This document shows positions 1 through 4,828 of a stretch of DNA of 10,019 bases, in pieces. Source of the stretch: an uncultured bacterium (GTDB lineage: Bacteria; Gemmatimonadota; Gemmatimonadetes; Palauibacterales; KS3-K002). The stretch covers positions 1 to 10,019 of the forward strand of contig CANPVY010000092.1 in the NCBI GenBank assembly GCA_947581845.1, in the 5' to 3' direction. Numbering within the stretch: the first letter of the stretch is position 1; every line of letters starts with the position of its first letter. A program made the translations under genes and the position numbers. Below the pieces are notes generated by a model that saw nothing but the letters and a program-made list of their open reading frames with translations, was not told the origin of the DNA and made no database searches.

Positions 1-447
1 AAGGCAATCCTTGAGGAGAAGATACGCTCGCTGGATCCGATGCTCGCGGAGTTGGCGGCGGCAGACGAGAGGTCATTGAAAGAAACCTTGCGCGGCGTAG
101 CCAGCGCGATGCTGCGGAAGTACAAGCGCGATCGCACACTCCTTCGCCTCTTGCTTTACAGCGCACTCGAGGATCATGAGCTGGCGCGATCCTTCTTTCG
201 CCAGCTGATGCAGGGGTCGTTCCGACGGCTGACCGAGTTGCTGGAAGAGAGGCAGGCGCGAGGTGAGTTGAGGAAGGACCTCGATCTGCAGGTGGCGGGG
301 CGGGCGTTTGTAGGGATGATTATCAATGAGATTCTATGGCGGGAACTAATTGGCGAAGTCGTGCTCCCACGCCTCTCGATGGAACGCGTGGTGGGCGGAT
401 ACGTGGATACGTACTTGAAGGGCATCTCAGCATGGACAGAAGAGTGA
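1..447 (+). CDS. TetR/AcrR-family transcriptional regulator, C-terminal part (5' end outside window)
   Basis: The reading frame is open from the first base and ends at TGA 445-447, giving 148 visible residues. It starts KAILEEKIRSLD, the helix that normally follows the N-terminal helix-turn-helix of TetR/AcrR proteins, so the DNA-binding domain is left of the window. The rest is all-helical and rich in Leu, Arg and Glu, including the stretch LLEERQARGEL followed by a hydrophobic helix (AGRAFVGMIINEIL). This layout is typical of the ligand-binding and dimerisation domain of AcrR/AefR-like repressors, which release DNA when a small molecule binds. The ligand cannot be read from sequence. A strong promoter with an imperfect palindrome lies 50-100 bases after the stop on the same strand and is a plausible target. 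TetR assignment is from length, helix pattern and family resemblance; I am fairly sure of the superfamily and unsure of the subfamily. Confidence 0.85.
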   Translation, partial: KAILEEKIRSLDPMLAELAAADERSLKETLRGVASAMLRKYKRDRTLLRLLLYSALEDHELARSFFRQLMQGSFRRLTELLEERQARGELRKDLDLQVAGRAFVGMIINEILWRELIGEVVLPRLSMERVVGGYVDTYLKGISAWTEE

Positions 448-494
448 GTCGTTGGAGGCGAGCGTCGCTTCCGTGCCAGCAAGGGTAGCGAGGC

Positions 495-523
495 TTGACG
501 GAGCGAAAGTAGGGCCCTATATT
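495..523 (+). promoter_or_regulatory. sigma70-like promoter
   Basis: TTGACG at 495-500 and TATATT at 518-523 are each one mismatch from the -35 and -10 consensus, and the spacer is exactly 17 bases. This is the best promoter match I found in the window, and it stands out in otherwise GC-rich DNA. It reads towards the OB-fold protein gene. It overlaps a palindrome that could bind the adjacent TetR-like protein. Confidence 0.55.
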
Positions 524-545
524 AGTGAGTACATACTTAGTTACT
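524..545. promoter_or_regulatory. candidate TetR-type operator overlapping the promoter
   Basis: The segment AGTGAGTACATACTTAGTTACT lies at about 525-545 and reads partly the same on both strands, with an exact core AGTA-CA-TACT at 528-537. Its length and its place directly after the -10 box are typical of TetR-family operators, where a dimer blocks RNA polymerase. Binding by the product of the upstream gene is inference from proximity only. The symmetry is imperfect (about two thirds of positions). Confidence 0.35.
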
Positions 546-750
546 CCCCGTCCCACGTAGCGGCAAGCCGCACAACAGGCAAGCTCGGCCGCCTCGAAGG
601 GCGGGCACGTCTGGAGGACCTGGCTCGGCTTCACAACTTCGCGATAGCCAGGCTGCATGCCGTCCCGGAAGAGTGGCGACAGCACGACTCGGACCAGGAG
701 GCGCGTTCTCTGTAGACGAGCCGGCTCCAACTCGGGGATGGTGGACTAAT

Positions 751-757
751 AAGGAGG
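751..757 (+). promoter_or_regulatory. ribosome binding site fixing a TTG start
   Basis: AAGGAGG is a perfect Shine-Dalgarno sequence, five bases before TTG 763. It decides the start of the exported OB-fold protein in favour of this TTG over the ATG at 673, which has no ribosome site and would put 30 unlikely residues before the signal peptide. Confidence 0.75.
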
Positions 758-762
758 ACGGG

Positions 763-1323
763 TTGCGCACAGTTGTGTTCTTTGCCGTAGCAGCCGCGGC
801 GCTGTTCATCTTGTCAGCTCTGCTTGTGACGGCCGTGGACGCGTCTGCTCAGCTGCCGGGCTACAGAGGGCACGGCTGGGCCACAGGCAGCGACTACAAC
901 CGATGCTACGATGTCAGGACAGTACAGACAGTCGGTGGGGAGGTGATAGGGGTAGAGAGAGTCGCTCCAAGGCACGGCATGTCCCGCGGCGTGCAACTAC
1001 TAGTCAAGACGCACGACGAGGTACTCCGCATTCACTTGGCCCCAGCGTGGTTCATGGACAGCCAGACCGAGGACTTCAAGCCGGGAGACAGGGTCGAGGT
1101 TCTGGGCTCGAGGGTCAAAAGCGAGGGCGGACCTGTGGTCATCGCGGCGGAGGTGAAGAAGGGGAGTCGAGTGTTGCGAGTTCGAGACCACGGAGGTGCT
1201 CCGCGGTGGGACGGTTGGACCCAGGCCGCCAGTTCCGTACCTGCTCGCGCCGAGACGCCGCTGTATCGGACGGACCTCGACCGCCACCTCTGGTCCTGGG
1301 GAAACCGCCAGAGATTGGGCTAG
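763..1323 (+). CDS. secreted OB-fold protein, MamS/MamX-like domain
   Basis: From TTG 763 the product is 186 residues. Residues 1-29 form a signal peptide: MRT, a hydrophobic core to about residue 25, then DASA before a likely cut ahead of Gln30, so it should be exported. Residues about 54-130 form a small beta-rich domain: VGGEVIGVERV, then GVQLLVKTHDEVLRIHLAP, then KPGDRVEVLGSRV, then IAAEVKKG, ending in VRDHGGAPRWDGW. This order (a GEV strand, a HLGP-like strand, a PGDxVxVxGSRV turn, an AAEVKKGxxxLxLRDxxGxPxWxGW ending) matches small exported OB-fold proteins often annotated as magnetosome MamS/MamX-like, known mostly from non-magnetic bacteria. The C-terminal 45 residues are low in recognisable features. 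Function is unknown; OB folds of this kind may bind metals, haem proteins or cell-envelope ligands. A promoter lies 240 bases upstream. The family label is from memory of the motif pattern. Confidence 0.75.
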   Translation: MRTVVFFAVAAAALFILSALLVTAVDASAQLPGYRGHGWATGSDYNRCYDVRTVQTVGGEVIGVERVAPRHGMSRGVQLLVKTHDEVLRIHLAPAWFMDSQTEDFKPGDRVEVLGSRVKSEGGPVVIAAEVKKGSRVLRVRDHGGAPRWDGWTQAASSVPARAETPLYRTDLDRHLWSWGNRQRLG

Positions 1324-1533
1324 GGACGTGTCACTCCGCACGAGAATCTCTCTGATGGAAGCGTCGAGATGTTGACGGAGGGCCGGTGGTGTGAGACACG
1401 ATAACGCCGTCCGAGCCCCTGGCCCCGGCCCCGTTCGGCAGCGGATTTGGAGGCAAGCTGTCAGGGCCGGCCGTGGGGACGCCGTCAGCCCCTCAGCTGC
1501 CCCTCCACGGGAAGCTACGGCGGAGAAATAGAG
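1324..1533. other. intergenic region before the membrane protein gene
   Basis: No gene is supported here. The frame of the next gene stays open back to a TTG at 1447 (29 extra residues, rich in Gly, Arg and Pro), but that part lacks a ribosome site and does not look like protein. A TTGACG at 1372-1377 has no partner at proper spacing. Confidence 0.4.
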
Positions 1534-2403
1534 GTGAGGTGCGGCCGTCTTTCCCAGTGGGGTCGAGCCGGATTGATGGTGCTGGCCGTTCACACCCTGT
1601 TGCTCTTCCTCCCTCCGATTCCCCCCAATATCAAAGGTCCCCTCGTGTCCTACCTGGCTGCCTACGCTGCGGTCTTCCTGCTGCTCGTGGAGTTCGCTCG
1701 GCATCGCGAGACTGTCGCGGCTCGCTGGACCGCGACCGCTCCCCAGCGTCGCCAGGCGGTGGCTCTTGGTTTGACGATCGGTGTTCTGGCGCTGGGGCTG
1801 ACTCTGAGGGCGTACGCCCCGGCGCGGTTCCAGGTGTTCGTGTTGGCCGAGTACGGCCTCGCAGAGCCTGCGACACTCTTCGCCTACCTTGGCACCACGA
1901 TCATCTTGTTTGGCGCCAGCCGGACGTTGGAGGGGCGGGAGCGCAAGCACTGGCAGTTCATCACCGCTATGTGCTTGTTGTTGGGCCTGGAGGAGATCGA
2001 CTACTTCGGGATCTTCGGCGCCTTCATTGGGAGGATTCAAGGCGTCTACGCGGGCTCGCTCCATGACCTGATTCGCCTGACTACCGAAGGGGTCTTGGGG
2101 CCCGTCGGCCTGGCAGCTGTGGTGGCGATCTTCCTAGTCGTTGCCGCAGCGCTGTGGCGGCTGGGGTACCTGCAGCCGCGGACACTCGTTTCGATGCTGG
2201 TTTCGCGCAGCTTCGTCTGGGTGGTTCTGGCCTTGGGCCTCTATCTGATCGCTGCAGCGGACGAGACCGATCTCTTCGGCTGGAGGGCTAACCCTCCTTA
2301 TGAAGAGCTGCTGGAGCTGTCGGCTGCAATCTGTGTGGCTGTCTACGCTCTCGAGCTGGTAGCGCGCCGAGGTCGGAAGTTGTTGGATCCTCAGCTGCCT
2401 TAG
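1534..2403 (+). CDS. polytopic membrane protein with intramembrane EE/HD motifs, function unknown
   Basis: I chose GTG 1534 because GGAG lies eight bases before it; this gives 289 residues. TTG 1447 and ATG 1576 are alternatives. About seven hydrophobic segments are visible, near residues 13-30, 36-54, 75-92, 112-128, 141-165, 186-208 and 226-241, with a last one near 258-275. The segment GLEEIDYFGIFGAFIG (151-166), followed by Gln169 and SLHDL (175-179), resembles a motif of uncharacterised bacterial membrane proteins that read roughly LEEISWGQRIFG ... NLHNL. The later YEELLELSAA (256-265) also fits that group, which has an EExLE sequence near the last helix. Paired acidic residues and a His inside or beside membrane helices suggest a metal or substrate site, but no activity is known to me. 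It is 210 bases after the OB-fold gene on the same strand, so co-transcription is possible but unproven. Confidence 0.7.
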   Translation: MRCGRLSQWGRAGLMVLAVHTLLLFLPPIPPNIKGPLVSYLAAYAAVFLLLVEFARHRETVAARWTATAPQRRQAVALGLTIGVLALGLTLRAYAPARFQVFVLAEYGLAEPATLFAYLGTTIILFGASRTLEGRERKHWQFITAMCLLLGLEEIDYFGIFGAFIGRIQGVYAGSLHDLIRLTTEGVLGPVGLAAVVAIFLVVAAALWRLGYLQPRTLVSMLVSRSFVWVVLALGLYLIAAADETDLFGWRANPPYEELLELSAAICVAVYALELVARRGRKLLDPQLP

Positions 2404-2673
2404 AACGGAGAACCTCTTCCAACCGAAAGCGTGCCTTCGGGAGCTCGGGCCCGCACCAAGTGCTATCCAGCGGCTTGACTCAGGTGTCGCCAGCGGGCGA
2501 TAGGTCGCAATCCGTCGTAAGACGGACGATTCGTGGCGCGGTCGCGTGGCGGGGACGAGCCGAGCAGCGCCCACTTCGGCAGTCACAGTCTCAGTGTCAG
2601 CCCCCACCGGTGGTGGTGAGCGCTGGCTGACGCCGGGGCACGGAGAACCTCTAGAATACGCGCCTGAGGTGCG
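2404..2673. other. convergent intergenic region
   Basis: The + strand membrane protein and the - strand GT87 gene both end into these 270 bases. I see no gene. It holds a 10-bp palindrome CCACCGGTGG (2604-2613), a 13-base direct repeat near each end, and a long inverted repeat whose right arm covers the GT87 stop. A weak hairpin CCGAA/TTCGG (2423-2440) follows the membrane protein gene but has no T run. Confidence 0.5.
2405..2652. repeat. 13-base direct repeat at both ends of the convergent intergenic region
   Basis: ACGGAGAACCTCT occurs at 2405-2417 and again, exactly, at 2640-2652. The first copy begins two bases after the stop codon of the membrane protein gene. Two exact 13-mers 235 bases apart are unlikely but not impossible by chance. 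No mobile element lies between them. Confidence 0.4.
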
Positions 2674-2683
2674 TCAGCCGCGC
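2620..2683. repeat. bulged 13-bp inverted repeat at the end of the GT87 gene
   Basis: GCGC-T-GGCTGACGC (2620-2633) pairs with GCGTCAGCC-GCGC (2671-2683); the single T at 2624 is bulged and all other bases pair. The loop is 37 bases. The right arm includes the stop codon of the GT87 gene (TCA at 2674-2676 on the + strand). It could act as a 3'-end stabilising structure or rho-dependent-type stop between convergent genes. No T run follows on either strand, so it is not a classical intrinsic terminator. Confidence 0.4.
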
Positions 2684-4026
2684 TGCGCGAGGACAGGCCC
2701 TGCCACACTAGCCGCAGTTTCACCGCGCCCTTCGCTCCGCACCACGATCGTCAGCGCAGCCGCCAGGATCAACGCGCCCAGGAAGGGGAGCGAGAACGCC
2801 TGCATCAGCCGCGACGCCGAAGACGAGACGAGAAGAAACGATGCTACGAGCGCGTAGAGCATCAACTTCCGCTCTGGACTGGATGCGGGCCGTGTGCGGA
2901 CGAAGTAGACCGCAGCCGTGTAAGGGAACAGCAGAACCACATAGTGATTGATCCACGAGATCGGAGAGATGAAGAGCGCCGCGATCATCACTAACGAGTA
3001 CTCAAACGAGAGCGCTACCCTATTCCTGCCGCCCAGAGGTGTACAGCAGGTCCAGGCGAGGGCGGCCACGATCGCCAGCGAGAGCGACTTTACGACGCGA
3101 TCCGCCACGATGTGACTCAGTGACAAGAGATTCATGTAGAAGTCGGAGCGCCCTCCGCCCGCCGGAGTCGCGGTGAAAAAGCGATGGAATACCGCGCTCA
3201 ATGACTGGTTCGTGTGCCTGAATCCGCTCACCCCTTCCGCCAGCGTGCCCTCCACGAGGAACGGGTTCACTTTCTCGAACCAGCCGCTCATCACGACGCT
3301 GAAGTGATCCGTGCCAAACACCAGCGGCGGGACGACCAGCCAGCAGATGACGACACCGGTGAGTGCACCGAGCACCACCCGATAGGCCCGCTTGTAGGCG
3401 AAGTAGAGAATGAAGAGGCCGGGTGTAAGCTTGAGCGCCGTGGCTAGCCCCAACGCTAGGCCGGAGCGCACATCGGCGCCATGCTTGAACGTGTACAGGG
3501 CGAGGCACAGGAAGAAGAGGATCACGATGTTGACCTGTGCCGTCTCCAGGTTACTACCGATGATCCCCGCTGCAAGCACGAAAGGGACCCAGAACATCGA
3601 CGGCCGCCTCGCCTCCACGCCGTCTGTTTCATCCACGGTGCGAACGCTCAAGTACGTTGCACCCACTGCCAGCGTGAGGTTCAGCAGGAACCAAAGGGAC
3701 GCCGCCAGGCGCGTCGGTAGCAGAACCAGCGGCGTGAACAGCAGGCCGAAGAAGGGCGGGTACTTTCCGATCGACGTCCGCTCCCACGAGTACTCGCGGT
3801 ACACGTCGACCCGCTCGTACACCAGGTCACGGCTGAACTCGATCCAATCATCGAACTGAGATCCGTGCCCCTGAACGGCCCGCCTCACCATGTTCCACCA
3901 GAGGAACGCCACCAGCGCGACGAGAAGTACGAGCAAGATCCGTTTCGCCAGCGGCGAACTGCACGCTTTTGCGGCCCTCTCTACCACGCCGGGTCGCGGC
4001 TCGGCGACCTGACCCTGCAATCGCAA
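2674..4026 (-). CDS. GT87-family polyprenyl-phosphate-mannose-type glycosyltransferase
   Basis: The product is 450 residues from TTG 4026, chosen because GGAGGG (4033-4038) lies six bases upstream. It is an integral membrane protein with about ten hydrophobic helices. The pattern matches family GT87 (DUF2029), which moves a mannose or related sugar from a polyprenyl phosphate donor onto lipids or glycans outside the membrane. Visible hallmarks in order: acidic FDDW loop after the first helix (58-61), KYPP (88-91) before a membrane segment, QVN (164-166), KLTPGLFILYF (199-209), TNQS (272-275) and SPISWINHYV (354-363). Asp59 or Asp60 in the first loop is the likely catalytic base by analogy with GT-C enzymes. 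A terminator hairpin 157 bases upstream separates it from transcripts coming from the right, so it likely has its own promoter; TAGAAT (4080-4085) is a possible -10 with a poor -35. The acceptor cannot be told. Confidence 0.87.
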   Translation of the reverse strand: MRLQGQVAEPRPGVVERAAKACSSPLAKRILLVLLVALVAFLWWNMVRRAVQGHGSQFDDWIEFSRDLVYERVDVYREYSWERTSIGKYPPFFGLLFTPLVLLPTRLAASLWFLLNLTLAVGATYLSVRTVDETDGVEARRPSMFWVPFVLAAGIIGSNLETAQVNIVILFFLCLALYTFKHGADVRSGLALGLATALKLTPGLFILYFAYKRAYRVVLGALTGVVICWLVVPPLVFGTDHFSVVMSGWFEKVNPFLVEGTLAEGVSGFRHTNQSLSAVFHRFFTATPAGGGRSDFYMNLLSLSHIVADRVVKSLSLAIVAALAWTCCTPLGGRNRVALSFEYSLVMIAALFISPISWINHYVVLLFPYTAAVYFVRTRPASSPERKLMLYALVASFLLVSSSASRLMQAFSLPFLGALILAAALTIVVRSEGRGETAASVAGPVLAQRG

Positions 4027-4182
4027 GCTGCTCCCTCCAACGCTTCAGACGGGTGAGGTTCCGCCTGCTTGAAAAAGGCATTCTAAGAGGAAGTCGTGCG
4101 ACGCGCTACAGGGATGGGCTTGTGTCTTTCGTTTCCGCAAATAGGGCAGTAGGAACTTTCGTTGACACAGGCCTAAAGACAA

Positions 4183-4236
4183 AAGCATGAGGCACCACCC
4201 CGAACCCGTTAAGAGAGGAGGTGGTGCCTCATGCTT
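4183..4236 (-). terminator. intrinsic terminator hairpin (minus strand)
   Basis: AAGCATGAGGCACCACC (4183-4199) and GGTGGTGCCTCATGCTT (4220-4236) are perfect 17-bp inverted arms around a 20-base loop. Read on the minus strand, the right-hand arm is followed by TTGTCTTT, making a T-rich tail of about TTTTGTCTTT with the arm end; on the plus strand no T run follows. It therefore stops transcripts from the right, before the GT87 gene. The stem is longer than most terminators and the loop is large, so another role, such as a mobile-element relic or RNA-stabilising stem, is possible. Confidence 0.6.
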
Positions 4237-4567
4237 CCGGTGGATAGTGAACTCCACCTGGCGTTGAAGACAGAATCGCGTCTGGTGGGGGCGCGTCCTG
4301 ACCAAGTGCCGCTACACAAGAGGCGAGGCTTTCGTCGCGGCGAACTCGGTAGTCGATCCGACGGTCCGCGATTCCATCACAATCGAGGTCTGGCCGGGGT
4401 CGACAGGCTGCACATGAGTGTGACCTCCGCGAGTGACCTTCAGTTCCACCAGGGGTGGCACGCATTCCGTTGACGTGACTTACAGAGGCCTTAGGGATCT
4501 GTAAATCAGGTTAGCGATACTTGTGCCCCCAGAGTGTCAACGCCGGGCTTTGCCGTATCTGAACACC

Positions 4568-4617
4568 GAGCCCTGTCTTGCACGCAGGAGGTCGTGGGTT
4601 CGAATCCATCCGCTCCA
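4568..4617 (+). pseudogene. 3' remnant of tRNA-Ala(UGC)
   Basis: From 4572 the sequence folds as the 3' two thirds of a tRNA. The anticodon stem is CCTGT/GCAGG (4572-4576 and 4584-4588), the loop CTTGCAC holds anticodon TGC (4579-4581), the variable loop is AGGTC (4589-4593), the T stem GTGGG and T loop TTCGAAT follow (4594-4605), and CCGCTCCA (4610-4617) is the acceptor end with discriminator A. The T-stem 3' strand is CCAT where CCCAT is needed, a one-base deletion. Upstream, GAGC (4568-4571) may be the 3' strand of the D stem, but no matching GGAGCGG acceptor strand exists, so the 5' half is lost or badly decayed. CCA is not encoded. It cannot make a working tRNA. Such 3' tRNA ends are classic attachment sites for integrating elements. 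Confidence 0.8.
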
Positions 4618-4652
4618 TTCTCCCCCAAAGATGCACGCAGGAGGTCGTGGGT
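4579..4652. repeat. 21-base tandem-spaced direct repeat within the tRNA remnant
   Basis: The 21 bases at 4579-4599, running from the anticodon through the variable loop into the T arm, recur exactly at 4632-4652. The core reads GCACGCAGGAGGTCGTGGGT. The second copy is followed by unrelated sequence (GGAGCTTGGC) and so lacks the rest of the T arm and acceptor. Spacing is 53 bases. This looks like att-site duplication or repeated integration and excision at a tRNA-Ala gene. Confidence 0.7.
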
Positions 4653-4828
4653 GGAGCTTGGCACTGCCTGCGGCGACGCTCAGTGTGAAGCCGTCCCTGG
4701 CGACCCGCAAGACGCTTCGGCGGGGCAAGCAGCGGCGCCCGCTACGGCGCGAGCGAGGCCGGCCGCCATTAGGCCTGGCCAAGGGCGAAGACGCCGCGAT
4801 TGCGTATCAGCGATGTCTGCGATGTTCG

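Larger units (their letters stand above)
448..762. other. intergenic region between the TetR-like gene and the OB-fold protein gene
   Basis: These 315 bases contain a promoter-like site (495-523), an overlapping imperfect palindrome (524-545) and, at the end, an unusually good Shine-Dalgarno sequence. I see no convincing gene. Open frames exist on both strands (for example 452-715 on +, with a TTG start and no ribosome site), but their translations are rich in Arg, Ala and Ser and show no domain. A transcript from the promoter would carry a leader of about 230 bases before the first credible start at 763. Confidence 0.5.
4237..4828. other. 592 bases without a convincing gene; tRNA remnant and repeats
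   Basis: This region lies between the terminator and the end of the peptidase gene. It contains a tRNA-Ala 3' fragment (4568-4617) and a 21-base repeat of part of it. On the minus strand two overlapping short frames are seen at 4229-4465. One starts with ATG and includes DLDCDGIAD, which fits the DxDxDGxxD calcium loop of dockerin or FG-GAP-like repeats. The other reads VPPLVELKVTRGG and on to ATKASPLV before a stop. Neither has a good ribosome site or recognisable family, so I call neither a gene. The stretch 4653-4828 is GC-rich with no feature I can name. Confidence 0.55.

Noticed and set aside
673..762. ATG 673 as the start of the OB-fold protein
   Set aside because: It has no ribosome site, and it would put 30 hydrophilic residues before a normal signal peptide; TTG 763 has a perfect AAGGAGG.
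1000..2064. Long open frame of 354 codons on the minus strand
   Set aside because: It lies opposite the OB-fold and membrane protein genes, its translation is Arg/Gln/Pro-rich low-complexity with no domain, and the + strand frames have signal peptide, helices and motifs.
4162..4190. TTGACA at 4162-4167 as a plus-strand promoter
   Set aside because: The -35 is perfect, but the position 17 bases on reads GCATGA, no better -10 is within 15-19 bases, and no plus-strand gene follows.
4555..4617. Complete functional tRNA-Ala gene
   Set aside because: No acceptor 5' strand pairing with CCGCTCC, the D stem does not form, and the T stem lacks one base.
4537..4782. Minus-strand frame of 81 codons containing GWIRTHDLLRAR
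   Set aside because: This string is what antisense tRNA-Ala sequence encodes and is a well-known false protein annotation.
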